Positions 18,446-27,696 of a stretch of DNA of 64,000 nt are shown here, one piece after another. The notes under the pieces were generated by a model. The model ran no database searches and was not told the DNA's origin. It saw nothing but the letters and a program-made list of their open reading frames with translations. The stretch spans positions 62,001 to 126,000 of the forward strand of contig CAJTIU010000002.1 in NCBI GenBank assembly GCA_910576335.1. Direction: 5' to 3'. Numbering within the stretch: the stretch's first letter is position 1; every line of letters begins with the position of its first letter. The position numbers and the translations under genes were made by a program. The stretch comes from Lachnospiraceae bacterium. Its GTDB lineage: Bacteria; Bacillota; Clostridia; Lachnospirales; Lachnospiraceae.

Positions 18446-19708
18446 ATGGAAAAATTACTGCATACTCCTGAGGGAGTAAGAGATATCTATAATGTAGAAT
18501 GCGGAAAAAAATTCACACTGGAGAGCAGAATTAAAAAGACGCTGCATCTGTATGGGTATCACGATATCCAGACACCGACCTTTGAATATTTCGATGTGTT
18601 CAGAAAGGAGATCGGGACGATCCCGTCGAAGGATCTGTACAAATTTTTTGATAAGGAAGGGAACACTCTTGCCCTGAGACCAGACATCACACCGTCTGTA
18701 GCGCGGGCGGCAGCTACCTTGTTTGGTGAGGAGGAACTTCCAATAAGGCTCTGTTATACAGGGAATACGTTTATCAATCATTCCAGCTACCAGGGGAGGC
18801 TCAGGGAAGTAACCCAGATTGGCGCTGAGATGATCGGGGATGATTCCGTAGAGGCGGATGCAGAGATGATCGCACTTGTGATTGAGACGATGCAGGCGGT
18901 AGGACTTAAGGAATTCCAGCTAAATCTGGGAAGCCTTGAATTCTTCCAGAGCCTGATCGAAGATGCGGCTCTTGACGAAGATGCGACGGAGCGGGTAATT
19001 GAGCTGATTAATAACCGGAACTTTTACGGGGTCGAGGAATACCTGGACAGCATTATGGTAAAGAGGAGTTCACGGGAGGCATTTGCATCACTCGGGGAGA
19101 TGGTCGGCGGGGTAGAAGTTCTTAAGCGGGCGAAGAATATAGCTCCTAATTCTGCGGGAATCATGGCGGTGAAGAGACTGGAACGTCTCTATAATGTGCT
19201 GAGGCTCTATGGAGTGGAAAAGTATATTACCTTTGATCTGGGGATGACAGGCACTTATGGATATTATACCGGCATTATCTTCCGGGGATATACCTACGGA
19301 ATCGGGGATGCGGTTGTAAGGGGCGGTCGTTATGACAACCTTTTGGAAAAATTCGGAAAAAATTCGCCGTCCATTGGTTTTGCCATTGTAATCGATGAGC
19401 TGATGAAGGCAATGGCGAGACAGCGCACGCGGATTGTGTATACGAGGAAGAATCATATTATCCTGTATGATGAGGGAATGATAAAGGATGCGGTTGCCCT
19501 GGCGAGGGATTTCCGCAGCAAGGCAAAGAATACAGAGCTGATTAAGAAGGACAAGGAGCGGCTTTTAGAAGATTATGTTCATTATGGGAAGGAATACTAT
19601 GCCGGTACGCTCATTTATATAAAGAAAGGCGGAGACATCCTGATGGTGAATCTGGTTACAGGAGAGCAGAAGGAGATCTACAAGCCGTCAAAAAAGATGG
19701 GAGATTAA
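18446..19708 (+). CDS. hisZ: ATP phosphoribosyltransferase regulatory subunit HisZ
   Basis: 420 residues from ATG 18446, preceded by GGGAGGAATT; an in-frame ATG four codons upstream lies within that site. HisZ is a catalytically inactive class II histidyl-tRNA-synthetase paralogue that forms the hetero-octamer with short HisG and gives it histidine feedback control. LHTPEGVRDIY, LRPDITPSVARAAA and YYTGIIFRGY are the HisRS-like motifs. It lacks the C-terminal anticodon-binding domain expected of true HisRS and is directly followed by short-form hisG (1-base gap), which confirms the assignment. Confidence 0.94.
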   Translation: MEKLLHTPEGVRDIYNVECGKKFTLESRIKKTLHLYGYHDIQTPTFEYFDVFRKEIGTIPSKDLYKFFDKEGNTLALRPDITPSVARAAATLFGEEELPIRLCYTGNTFINHSSYQGRLREVTQIGAEMIGDDSVEADAEMIALVIETMQAVGLKEFQLNLGSLEFFQSLIEDAALDEDATERVIELINNRNFYGVEEYLDSIMVKRSSREAFASLGEMVGGVEVLKRAKNIAPNSAGIMAVKRLERLYNVLRLYGVEKYITFDLGMTGTYGYYTGIIFRGYTYGIGDAVVRGGRYDNLLEKFGKNSPSIGFAIVIDELMKAMARQRTRIVYTRKNHIILYDEGMIKDAVALARDFRSKAKNTELIKKDKERLLEDYVHYGKEYYAGTLIYIKKGGDILMVNLVTGEQKEIYKPSKKMGD

Positions 19709-19709
19709 T

Positions 19710-20345
19710 ATGCGATATCTGACATTTGCCCTTGGAAAAGGGCGTCTTGCGAATGAGACATTAAAGCTGTTTGAGAAAATCGGAATTACCTGCGAGGAGA
19801 TGAAGGATGAAAGTTCAAGAAAGCTTATCTTCACGAACGAGGCCTTAAAGCTTAAGTTTTTTCTTTCAAAAGGACCGGATGTGCCGACCTATGTGGAATA
19901 CGGGGCGGCGGATATCGGGATCGTCGGAAAGGATACGATACTGGAGGAAGGAAGAAAGGTACACGAGGTACTGGATCTCGGATTCGGAAAATGCAGGATG
20001 TGCGTGTGCGGGTACAAGAATACAGCTCCGCTTCTGAAACATCATGAACTGATTCGCGTGGCAACGAAATACCCGAATATTACCAGGGATTATTTTTATA
20101 ATACAAAGCATCAGACTGTGGAGATTATTAAGCTGAACGGCTCCATTGAGCTTGCTCCCATTGTAGGCCTTTCCGAGGTCATTGTGGATATTGTGGAGAC
20201 TGGCTCTACTCTTCGGGAGAACGGGCTGGAGATTCTGGAGGAGGTTTGTCCTTTGTCTGCCAGAATGATTGTGAATCCAGTGACAATGCGTATGGAGGGC
20301 GAGCGAATTAAAAACCTGATTATGAGGCTTCGGGCCCAGGTATAA
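19710..20345 (+). CDS. hisG: ATP phosphoribosyltransferase, short form (HisG)
   Basis: 211 residues; first step of histidine synthesis, joining ATP and PRPP. The length matches the short form, which needs HisZ (adjacent upstream). Visible are the N-terminal FALGKGRLANETL, YGAADIGIVGKD, and the PRPP-binding loop region DIVETGSTLRENGL. A palindromic repeat fills the gap to hisD. Confidence 0.95.
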   Translation: MRYLTFALGKGRLANETLKLFEKIGITCEEMKDESSRKLIFTNEALKLKFFLSKGPDVPTYVEYGAADIGIVGKDTILEEGRKVHEVLDLGFGKCRMCVCGYKNTAPLLKHHELIRVATKYPNITRDYFYNTKHQTVEIIKLNGSIELAPIVGLSEVIVDIVETGSTLRENGLEILEEVCPLSARMIVNPVTMRMEGERIKNLIMRLRAQV

Positions 20346-20362
20346 CTATAGGGTACTAAACA

Positions 20363-20400
20363 GTTATACTGCGCGTCAGATAAATCTGCCGCGAGTATAC
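20363..20400. repeat. Dispersed palindromic repeat family A, copy 2
   Basis: Nested palindrome: TATACT...AGTATA outside, CGCG/CGCG inside, and core CAGATAAATCTG. It shares GTTATACTGCGCG and the core with the copy at 29555. It lies between hisG and hisD inside the operon, so it would be transcribed. Confidence 0.75.
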
Positions 20401-20434
20401 AAATAATGCTATATAGAAGCGGAGAGATGAAAAG

Positions 20435-21724
20435 ATGAAAATACAAAAGCTTGATGAGATATCAAGAAAGAATCTGCTGGAGGATCTGCTTAAGCGCAGT
20501 CCGAACCAGTATAGTGAATATGAGTCTGTTGTTGCAGGTATTCTTGCGGATGTGAAGACTCAGGGGGATGCGGCACTGTTTTCTTACACGAAAAAGTTTG
20601 ACAAGGCAGAGATTACAGCGGACAATATCCAGGTGACCCAAGATGAGATCAGGGAAGCCTATGAACAGGTAGATGAAAGACTTGTGGAAGTGATCAGGAA
20701 AGCGCTTGTAAATATCCGGGATTATCATGAGAAGCAGCGCCAGTACAGCTGGTTTGACAGCAAGCCTGACGGTACCCTGCTTGGGCAGAAGGTCACGCCC
20801 CTTGCAAGGGCAGGTGTATATGTCCCGGGAGGGAAGGCGGCATATCCGTCTTCTGTATTGATGAATGTGCTCCCGGCGAAGGTAGCAGGGGTTGACGAGA
20901 TTGTTATGGCAACACCGCCGGGAAGGGATGGAAAAGTCACTCCGACAACACTGGTAGCGGCGCATGAGGCGGGTGTGGATGTGATCTACAAAGTGGGAGG
21001 CGCCCAGGCAATTGCCGCGCTTGCCTACGGGACAGAGAGTATTCCGAAGGTGGATAAGATTGTAGGACCAGGCAATATCTACGTGGCACTTGCAAAAAAG
21101 GCAGTATACGGGCATGTAAGTATAGATGCCATTGCAGGCCCCAGCGAGATTCTGGTGATTGCCGACGAGACGGCGAACCCGCGGTATGTAGCCGCAGATC
21201 TTCTGTCCCAGGCGGAGCATGATGAGCTTGCCTCGGCCATTCTGGTAACCACAAGTGAGGATTTTGCCCGGAAAGTATCAGAGGAAGCAGATCAGTTTGT
21301 AGAAGAGCTTTCAAGAAAAGAGATCATCAGCAGGTCTTTGGACAATTATGGATATATCTTGATTGTGAAGAATATAGAAGAGGCAGTCCTGACAGCAAAT
21401 GAGATTGCTTCTGAGCATTTGGAAATACAGACCCGGAATCCTTATGAGGTTATGATGAAGATCCGGAACGCGGGAGCCATCTTTATCGGGGAATATGCAA
21501 GCGAACCCCTTGGGGATTATTTTGCGGGACCGAATCACATACTTCCCACCAATGGAACTGCAAAGTTTTTCTCCCCCCTTTCCGTGGATGATTTTATTAA
21601 AAAGTCCAGCATTATCTCTTATTCCAGGGAGGCGCTCCTTTCAGTCCATGAGGATATTGAGACATTTGCAAAGGCAGAACATCTGACAGCACACGCGAAT
21701 TCCATTAAGGTTCGATTTGAATAG
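20435..21724 (+). CDS. hisD: Histidinol dehydrogenase (HisD)
   Basis: 429 residues; Zn enzyme that oxidises histidinol to histidine in two NAD-dependent steps. Motifs include YVPGGKAAYPSSVLMN, VGGAQAIAALAYGTES, VDKIVGPGN, IAGPSEILV, the zinc/base region QAEHDE and the late EHLEIQT and EHLTAHANS. Full length, with ribosome site GGAGAGATGAAAAG. Followed by hisB after a 10-base gap. Confidence 0.95.
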   Translation: MKIQKLDEISRKNLLEDLLKRSPNQYSEYESVVAGILADVKTQGDAALFSYTKKFDKAEITADNIQVTQDEIREAYEQVDERLVEVIRKALVNIRDYHEKQRQYSWFDSKPDGTLLGQKVTPLARAGVYVPGGKAAYPSSVLMNVLPAKVAGVDEIVMATPPGRDGKVTPTTLVAAHEAGVDVIYKVGGAQAIAALAYGTESIPKVDKIVGPGNIYVALAKKAVYGHVSIDAIAGPSEILVIADETANPRYVAADLLSQAEHDELASAILVTTSEDFARKVSEEADQFVEELSRKEIISRSLDNYGYILIVKNIEEAVLTANEIASEHLEIQTRNPYEVMMKIRNAGAIFIGEYASEPLGDYFAGPNHILPTNGTAKFFSPLSVDDFIKKSSIISYSREALLSVHEDIETFAKAEHLTAHANSIKVRFE

Positions 21725-21734
21725 GAGGAGATGT

Positions 21735-22322
21735 ATGGATCAGAGTATAACCTGTGAAAGAAAAACAAAGGAAACCCAGATCAGGGTTACACTGAATCTT
21801 TACGGAAACGGTAAGACAGACATCCATACTGGAATCGGCTTTTTTGACCATATGCTTGACGGAATGGCAAGACATGGATTATTCGACTTGTCTGTAGAGG
21901 CCAGAGGAGATCTGATTGTGGATGGACACCATACAGTGGAGGACACAGGGATAGTGCTGGGTCAGGCGATCCTTGAAAGTCTTGGGGACAAGGCTGGGAT
22001 CAGACGCTACGGATATATGATTCTCCCCATGGACGAGACACTGGCTCTTTGTGCAGCTGACCTTTCTGGGCGGCCTTATTTTCAATATGAAGTTCCTTTT
22101 ACGGCGGATCGGCTCGGTGAAATGGATACAGAGCTTGTGCGGGAGTTTTTTTATGCGGTATCCTATAGTGCCAGAATGAATCTGCATCTTAAGATACTGA
22201 CTGCAGGAAATAACCACCATATGGCAGAGGCGCTTTTTAAAAGCTTCGGAAAAGCGCTTGACATGGCGGCTTCCAGGGAGCCGCGGATTGAAGAAGCATG
22301 GACAACAAAGGGCAGCCTTTAA
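21735..22322 (+). CDS. hisB: Imidazoleglycerol-phosphate dehydratase (HisB)
   Basis: 195 residues from ATG 21735 behind AGGAGGAG. The enzyme dehydrates imidazole glycerol phosphate using a di-manganese site. Metal histidine motifs GFFDHML, DGHHTVEDTGI and NNHHMAEALFKSFGKAL are present. Monofunctional form, without the phosphatase domain found in enteric HisB; histidinol phosphatase must be encoded elsewhere. Confidence 0.95.
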   Translation: MDQSITCERKTKETQIRVTLNLYGNGKTDIHTGIGFFDHMLDGMARHGLFDLSVEARGDLIVDGHHTVEDTGIVLGQAILESLGDKAGIRRYGYMILPMDETLALCAADLSGRPYFQYEVPFTADRLGEMDTELVREFFYAVSYSARMNLHLKILTAGNNHHMAEALFKSFGKALDMAASREPRIEEAWTTKGSL

Positions 22323-22337
22323 AAGGAGTAAATGGTA

Positions 22338-23621
22338 ATGAGTTATAAGAGATTAATTCCGTGTATTTTTATCGCGGGACAGAGGGCAGTAAAATGGTTT
22401 AACAATAAAGAAGTCTTATGTGAAGATGCCGTAAAGCTTGCAAAGGCTTATAATGACAATGGGGCAGATGAACTGCTGGTTTTTGATCTGTCAGAAACCG
22501 ATGAGGAGCATGATGAGACTATCGGACTGATCAAAAGGATGAGCCGGATTATCCGGATTCCGGTAATTGCAGGCGGAAATATCAGGCGGATGGAGGATGT
22601 GAAGAAGATCCTGTATGCAGGTGCCAAGCGTGCACTGCTTAATTTTTCAAAGGCAGATAATGTACATATGACCGCGGAGGCTTCCAGGCGGTTTGGAAAG
22701 GAAAAGATCGCAGTCTCCCTAAACGATTTCGATGCACTGTTCAAGCATCAGCATATTATTCAGGACTGTGCAGGGGAGCTTGTTTTTATGCATCGTCTTG
22801 ACCTCAATTCTGTCATGAATGTTACGGATCTCCCCTGTGTGATTGTTACAGATGCCATGGAAGAAGAGGAACTTGTCAGGATTCTGAAATGTCCCGGAGT
22901 CTGGGGGCTTTCAGGAAAATATATCAGCCGTCCAGAGATGAATTTTGCTTCCTTTAAGGAGCGCTGCAATGAAGAGAATATTATGATGACTGCTTTTGAG
23001 AGTTTGATGGAATTCTCTCAGTTTAAGACAGATGAGAAGGGGCTTCTTCCTGTTATTGTACAGCACTACAAGACTCAGGAGGTGCTGATGCTTGCCTACA
23101 TGAATGAGGAGGCTTTCGATCAGACCATAAAGACAGGGCGGATGACCTATTTTAGCCGGAGCAGACAGTCACTCTGGGTAAAAGGAGAGACTAGCGGGCA
23201 TTTCCAGTATGTAAAGTCTCTTACGATTGATTGTGACCATGACACTCTTCTTGCAGAAGTGGATCAGGTGGGTGCTGCGTGCCATACGGGAAACCCGACC
23301 TGCTTTTACCAGCCCATCGCAGGAGCCGGCGGGGATGTGAAGAATCCTCTGCAGATTTTTGAAACCGTGTATGAGACCATTATGGATCGTAAGGAGCATC
23401 CAAAGGAAGGCTCCTATACGAATTATCTCTTTGATAAAGGAATTGATAAAATTCTGAAAAAGGTCGGTGAGGAAGCAACGGAGATTGTCATTGCGGCAAA
23501 GAATCCGGATCCAGAGGAAGTTAAATACGAGATGGCTGATTTTCTCTACCACGCCATGGTGCTTATGGCCGAAAAAGGAATTGACTGGGAGGATATTATC
23601 CAGGAGATGGCGGAGCGTTAG
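22338..23621 (+). CDS. hisIE: HisF-like domain fused to HisI-HisE (PRA-CH / PRA-PH)
   Basis: 427 residues in three parts. Residues 1-225 form a HisA/HisF-type barrel ([23 protein letters not shown]). About 228-330 is HisI, phosphoribosyl-AMP cyclohydrolase, with [20 protein letters not shown] and [12 protein letters not shown]. About 335-427 is HisE, phosphoribosyl-ATP pyrophosphatase, with [14 protein letters not shown] and EMADFLYH. The two catalytic aspartates of HisF are not seen: position 11 is Phe and the VAID-like strand reads VSLN, so the barrel is probably not a cyclase. ATG 22338 is chosen over one two codons upstream, which is too near the AAAGGAGT site. No hisA, hisH, separate hisF or hisC is present here. 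Confidence 0.88.
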   Translation: MSYKRLIPCIFIAGQRAVKWFNNKEVLCEDAVKLAKAYNDNGADELLVFDLSETDEEHDETIGLIKRMSRIIRIPVIAGGNIRRMEDVKKILYAGAKRALLNFSKADNVHMTAEASRRFGKEKIAVSLNDFDALFKHQHIIQDCAGELVFMHRLDLNSVMNVTDLPCVIVTDAMEEEELVRILKCPGVWGLSGKYISRPEMNFASFKERCNEENIMMTAFESLMEFSQFKTDEKGLLPVIVQHYKTQEVLMLAYMNEEAFDQTIKTGRMTYFSRSRQSLWVKGETSGHFQYVKSLTIDCDHDTLLAEVDQVGAACHTGNPTCFYQPIAGAGGDVKNPLQIFETVYETIMDRKEHPKEGSYTNYLFDKGIDKILKKVGEEATEIVIAAKNPDPEEVKYEMADFLYHAMVLMAEKGIDWEDIIQEMAER

Positions 23622-23687
23622 GAACTGTTACAGTTCGTTAGTATATATCCGGGAACCGGCACATATCCTGTATTGAGGTGAGTGTGT

Positions 23688-24020
23688 ATGAATTCTTCGG
23701 AGAAGAGAAGAAAGGAATTGCTGGAGCAGACCAGGAGACTGTATAGTGACAGGAGAGAACCGCCGGCAGTGCATCCACGGTATGGCGCTGCATATCACAA
23801 GCTGTATGCAGACGAAAATGAGCCGGATTCCCCGGCAGGTACATTCGGGCTTCGGATTTTTCTTGCATTTTTGCTTTTTGCGGGATTTGTGACAATGGAC
23901 AGACAGGAATATAAGGTTCTCCAGGTAGACAGTGACCGGATTGTACAGGAGATCCAGGCAGACACTGATGCCGCAGAGGTGTGGAAGAATCTCTCCAAAG
24001 ATATATCCTGGAACAAATAA
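23688..24020 (+). CDS. Small single-pass membrane protein before the sigma factor
   Basis: 110 residues starting at ATG 23688 behind GAGGTGAG. The N-terminal half is charged and soluble; one hydrophobic helix (about 53-70, IFLAFLLFAGFV) is followed by a short segment with YKVLQVDSDRIVQEIQ. No family recognised. It precedes the ECF sigma gene by 88 bases with a GC-rich hairpin between, so it may be a separate unit or be partly attenuated before the sigma gene. Confidence 0.62.
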   Translation: MNSSEKRRKELLEQTRRLYSDRREPPAVHPRYGAAYHKLYADENEPDSPAGTFGLRIFLAFLLFAGFVTMDRQEYKVLQVDSDRIVQEIQADTDAAEVWKNLSKDISWNK

Positions 24021-24026
24021 TTTGCA

Positions 24027-24045
24027 GGCAGCGGGTTCCGCTGCC
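24027..24045 (+). terminator. GC-rich hairpin before the ECF sigma gene
   Basis: GGCAGCGG pairs perfectly with CCGCTGCC around a 3-base loop; the following TTATGTAT is only a weak U-tract, so it may be a partial terminator or attenuator. Confidence 0.5.
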
Positions 24046-24108
24046 TTATGTATATCTGGAAGCCAAAGCTTCAGGCAGTTGCCGTTTTGGGGAAAGAGGT
24101 GGTGTGTT

Positions 24109-24594
24109 ATGCGAAGTGAAGATGATGTGAATCAGGCAGTAGAACGGTATGCCGATATGGTTCAGAGGGTTTGTCTTTATCACTTGAAAAACCAGACTGA
24201 CACAGAGGATGTGTTTCAGAATGTTTTTCTGAAATATATGCTTCATGAGGAGTGTTTCCTTGATCAGGAGCATGAGAAGGCATGGCTGCTCCGTGTAACA
24301 ATCAATGCCTGCAGGGATTATCTGAGAAATTTTTTCAGGCGTAATACCGTGTCTCTTGATGTCCTGAAGGAGGCAGAAGCCGAGGAGCGTAAGGACTACA
24401 GGGAGGTTTTGGAGGCGGTGATGTCCTTGCCGGCCAAATATAAGGATGCAATTTATCTGCACTACTATGAGGGATATTCTGCTGCCGAGATTGGAAGGAT
24501 TCTTGGGAAAAAGGAGAATACAATCTATTCCCAGCTTTCAAGAGCGCGGGGAATGCTAAGGGACAAGCTGGGGGGTGACGGATTTGACGAATAA
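24109..24594 (+). CDS. ECF-type RNA polymerase sigma factor (sigma-70 family)
   Basis: 161 residues from ATG 24109 with GAGGTGG upstream; the open frame extends further 5' without a start site. Sigma region 2 (YADMVQRVCLYHLKNQTDTEDVFQNVFLKY) and region 4 (VMSLPAKYKDAIYLHYYEGYSAAEIG with a helix-turn-helix to about 150) are present and region 3 is missing, which defines ECF sigma factors. The next gene overlaps by 20 bases and encodes a membrane protein with an RsgI-type domain, its probable anti-sigma factor. Confidence 0.88.
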   Translation: MRSEDDVNQAVERYADMVQRVCLYHLKNQTDTEDVFQNVFLKYMLHEECFLDQEHEKAWLLRVTINACRDYLRNFFRRNTVSLDVLKEAEAEERKDYREVLEAVMSLPAKYKDAIYLHYYEGYSAAEIGRILGKKENTIYSQLSRARGMLRDKLGGDGFDE

Positions 24595-25408
24595 AATACA
24601 GGATGCGTTTGACAATATAAAAGCAGATCCACGGCTTACGGAATCGACCAAAAGGTATCTCAGTGAAAAGCGGAGAGAAAAACCCCGTCCGCAGCATCAC
24701 CCGGTTATGCGGCTTGCAGTTTCAGCCGCCTGTGCAGTCTTTTTTATGATCATGGGAGCTTTTGGATATTCCTGGGTGCTTGAACCAGTCTCTTATGTGA
24801 GTATTGACGTGAATCCTTCTATTGAGCTGGCATTGAACCGCTCCAACCGGGTTATATCTGCGGCAGCATATAATATAGAGGGAGAAGAAATCTTAGAGGG
24901 CTTATCCCTGAGGTGGAAAAAATATTCAGAGGCAATCCATACGGTTATAGAGAGTGAAGGTATGAGTGTCTATCTGTCTGGAGAGGGAGAACTGGTCCTG
25001 ACAGTGGCAGCAGACGAGAATCACAGGGAGGAGCTTGAGGAAGGAGTCAGCCGCTGTGCCGGTCATATAGGTCATGACTGTCATAATGAGAATGCTGACC
25101 TGGGAACAGTGTCCCAGGCCCATGAATTGGGACTGTCACTTGGAAAATATAATGCCTGTCTAAAACTTCTTCGGTATGACAGCTCAATTACAATGGAGGA
25201 CTGCAAAAACATGAGTATGGCAGAGATCCTCATCCGTCTCAGGAAATTGGGGGCGGATGACGTGACAGACGACGCCGGTACAGACGATGTGATAAAGGAA
25301 AATCCCATAAAAACCGGCACAGACGGATCTGATCAGAATGAAAACTGCCGCAATAGGGGTGAGGATAATACGCCTCTGCGCCAAAGAAAGGGGCATCATG
25401 GGCACTGA
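24575..25408 (+). CDS. Membrane anti-sigma factor with RsgI-like extracytoplasmic domain
   Basis: 277 residues from GTG 24575, overlapping the sigma gene by 20 bases. The cytoplasmic N-terminus (1-46) is followed by one transmembrane helix (about 47-70). Immediately outside lies YVSIDVNPSIELALNRSNRVISA, the hallmark of the RsgI middle domain seen in anti-SigI factors of cellulolytic Clostridia and B. subtilis. The C-terminus is acidic then His/Arg-rich and unlike the carbohydrate-binding tails of C. thermocellum RsgI. Here the partner is an ECF factor rather than SigI. Signal sensed is unknown. Confidence 0.75.
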   Translation: MTDLTNKIQDAFDNIKADPRLTESTKRYLSEKRREKPRPQHHPVMRLAVSAACAVFFMIMGAFGYSWVLEPVSYVSIDVNPSIELALNRSNRVISAAAYNIEGEEILEGLSLRWKKYSEAIHTVIESEGMSVYLSGEGELVLTVAADENHREELEEGVSRCAGHIGHDCHNENADLGTVSQAHELGLSLGKYNACLKLLRYDSSITMEDCKNMSMAEILIRLRKLGADDVTDDAGTDDVIKENPIKTGTDGSDQNENCRNRGEDNTPLRQRKGHHGH

Positions 25409-25459
25409 CAGCTGCACGGCAGAATGTCTAAACACAGACCGGATAAGAGGGATAAGAAT

Positions 25460-26137
25460 ATGATTTACTGTATTGAAGATGATGACAGCATACGGAATCT
25501 GATTGTCTACACACTGAAGGCCTCCGGCTTCGATGCTTCGGGCTTTGCTTGTGCCTCTGCATTCTGGGAGGCACTAAAGGACTGCACTCCGGAGCTGGTT
25601 CTTCTGGATATTATGCTTCCGGACGAGGATGGAATCATGATCCTTAAGAAATTCAAAAAGAACAGGGAGACTGCCGGGATTCCTGTTATATTTGCCTCGG
25701 CAAAAGGAACGGAATATGACAAAGTGATCGGGCTTGATCTCGGAGCGGATGATTATCTTGCAAAGCCATTTGGGATGATGGAGATGGTATCACGGGTGAA
25801 GGCGGTTCTGAGGCGGTCATCTGACAAGAAGTGTAAGCCTGGAATTCTGCATCTTGGAAAGATTGTGCTTAGTCCTGGAGAGCATATGGTTACTGCAGAA
25901 GGGGAGCATATTGCCCTGACATTAAAGGAATATGAACTCTTAAAGATCATGATGGAGAGTCCTGGACTGGTTTTCACCCGTGAGCAGCTTATGTCCAGTG
26001 TGTGGGGAGATGATTTCACCGGGGAAAGCCGTACAGTTGACGTTCATGTAGGAACTCTCAGGACAAAGCTTGGAGATTGCGGAAGATACATAAAAACAAT
26101 CCGCGGAGTGGGCTATAAGATGGAGAAGCAGGTATGA
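25460..26137 (+). CDS. OmpR/PhoB-family response regulator
   Basis: 225 residues from ATG 25460, preceded by AGAGGGAT; the frame extends 12 codons upstream without a better site. Receiver domain has acidic pocket EDDD (6-9), phosphoacceptor Asp50 in LLDIMLPDEDG, FASAKG and KPFG. The C-terminal winged helix (about 130-225) contains LTLKEYELLKIMM and RTVDVHVGTLRTKLG. ATGA overlap with the kinase gene. The Pho-box-like repeats and Na/Pi cotransporter just downstream point to phosphate control, although this is inferred. Confidence 0.9.
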   Translation: MIYCIEDDDSIRNLIVYTLKASGFDASGFACASAFWEALKDCTPELVLLDIMLPDEDGIMILKKFKKNRETAGIPVIFASAKGTEYDKVIGLDLGADDYLAKPFGMMEMVSRVKAVLRRSSDKKCKPGILHLGKIVLSPGEHMVTAEGEHIALTLKEYELLKIMMESPGLVFTREQLMSSVWGDDFTGESRTVDVHVGTLRTKLGDCGRYIKTIRGVGYKMEKQV

Positions 26138-27495
26138 CAAAGAAGATCTTTTCCTCAATCTTTGCTGCGGCAGTCATCGTATTTTTTATTTCCATCGCAC
26201 TGATTATGGGTGTTCTTTATAACTATTTTTCAGATGTTCAGATGCAGCAGCTTCACATCCAGGCAGAACTCGCGGCCCGGGGCGTGGAGCTAAAGGGAGA
26301 AGACTACCTGAACAGACTGGATGACAATGACTGCCGTGTAACCTGGATTGATCAGGAGGGAAATGTTCTGTTTGATAACAAAGCAAGCTCTGGCGGAATG
26401 GAAAACCATCTGCAGCGAAGGGAGATTATAGATGCGCTGAGGTCTGGGACAGGCGAAGACAAACGGTATTCCGCTACACTGATGGAGCGTCAGCTCTATG
26501 CGGCAGTGCGCCTTACAGACGGAACTGTCCTTCGCCTCTCGGGTTCACAGTATACCTGGTGGTCGCTTCTTTTGGAAATGCTGCAGCCGATTCTGCTTAC
26601 AGGGGCGGCAGCGGCCGGAATTTCCCTGTTCCTTGCCTTTCAGCTTTCGAAGTGGATCGTGCATCCTCTTAATACGCTGAATCTTGATAAACCAGAAGCT
26701 CCGGCGGAATATGAAGAGATCATCCCTCTTCTGGAAAGGATTGAAAGTCAGCAGAGAAGACTGCAAAGACAGGAGGCAGAGCTAAAGCAGAGAAGGGCTG
26801 AACTTGAAGAGGCTGAACAGATACGCCGTGAGTTTACGGCAAATGTTTCCCATGAGCTGAAAACACCGCTTCAGAGTATTTCCGGATATGCCGAGATCCT
26901 TTCTGCCGGAATGGTAAAAAATGCTGACGTGCCCCAGTTTTCAGAGCAGATTTACTTTGAATCAAAGAGGTTGACCGCTCTTGTGGAGGATCTGATTCAT
27001 CTGTCGCACCTTGATGAAGGAACTGGTGATATGCATAGAATGGAGACTGATCTGTATAAACTGGCAGAGGAGACGCTCAGAAGACTGGCGCCGGCGGCAG
27101 AGGCTGCCGGGATTTCCCTGAGTCTTGACGGAAGTACGGCGGTTGTAGACGGGATTCCGGCGCTTCTTGGAGGAATCCTTTATAATCTCTGTGACAATGC
27201 TGTGAAATATAATCAGCCAGGCGGAAAAGTTGAGGTATGTATAAAACCAGGAGACAAAGAAGTACTCCTGTCTGTCCTTGATACGGGCATCGGGATTGAG
27301 GAGTCTGAACAGGGCCGGATTTTTGAACGGTTTTACCGGGTTGATAAGAGCCATTCCAAAAAGGCGGGCGGCACAGGGCTGGGACTATCTATTGTGAAAC
27401 ATTCGGCAAGGCTTCATAATGCCGATATCCGCATAGACAGTGAACCAGGGAAGGGAACAAGGATAGAAGTGAGCTTTCCCAAAAGCGCTTTTTGA
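26134..27495 (+). CDS. PhoR-like membrane sensor histidine kinase
   Basis: 453 residues. Transmembrane helices at about 7-28 and 150-172 enclose a 120-residue sensor region with YLNRLDDNDCRVTWIDQEGNVLFDN, which resembles PhoR/ResE sensor domains. A coiled-coil linker precedes the phosphoacceptor His240 in NVSHELKTPLQ; N box DNAVKYN, G1 box DTGIG and G2 box GTGLGLSI are complete. Pairs with the upstream regulator through the ATGA overlap. Stimulus not proven; phosphate limitation is suggested by the neighbouring transporter. Confidence 0.9.
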   Translation: MTKKIFSSIFAAAVIVFFISIALIMGVLYNYFSDVQMQQLHIQAELAARGVELKGEDYLNRLDDNDCRVTWIDQEGNVLFDNKASSGGMENHLQRREIIDALRSGTGEDKRYSATLMERQLYAAVRLTDGTVLRLSGSQYTWWSLLLEMLQPILLTGAAAAGISLFLAFQLSKWIVHPLNTLNLDKPEAPAEYEEIIPLLERIESQQRRLQRQEAELKQRRAELEEAEQIRREFTANVSHELKTPLQSISGYAEILSAGMVKNADVPQFSEQIYFESKRLTALVEDLIHLSHLDEGTGDMHRMETDLYKLAEETLRRLAPAAEAAGISLSLDGSTAVVDGIPALLGGILYNLCDNAVKYNQPGGKVEVCIKPGDKEVLLSVLDTGIGIEESEQGRIFERFYRVDKSHSKKAGGTGLGLSIVKHSARLHNADIRIDSEPGKGTRIEVSFPKSAF

Positions 27496-27598
27496 CGGTG
27501 TACTTGCAAAATCCTGCATGAATGGTTTAGACATAACCGGGCAATACTTCCAGTAGATAGATTTGTAACAGTAATGGTATCTGAATTGTTTCATATAT

Positions 27599-27615
27599 TT
27601 TACATAGATTTTACA
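27599..27615 (+). promoter_or_regulatory. Pho-box-like direct repeat upstream of Na/Pi cotransporter
   Basis: TTTACA at 27599-27604 and 27610-27615, spaced by 5 bases to give the 11-bp period typical of PhoP/PhoB sites. It lies about 85 bases before the transporter start and right after a PhoB/PhoR-like pair. A related TTGTAACA occurs at 27563. Confidence 0.5.
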
Positions 27616-27696
27616 ATACTCCGATTTCAGATTTGATATTTGATTTGTATGATATACATAACATAAGAATCAAGGAATGGAACGGAGGTTTTTGAT

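Noticed and set aside
20462-21220. 252-residue open frame on the minus strand
   Set aside because: Shadow of hisD, whose motifs are complete on the plus strand.
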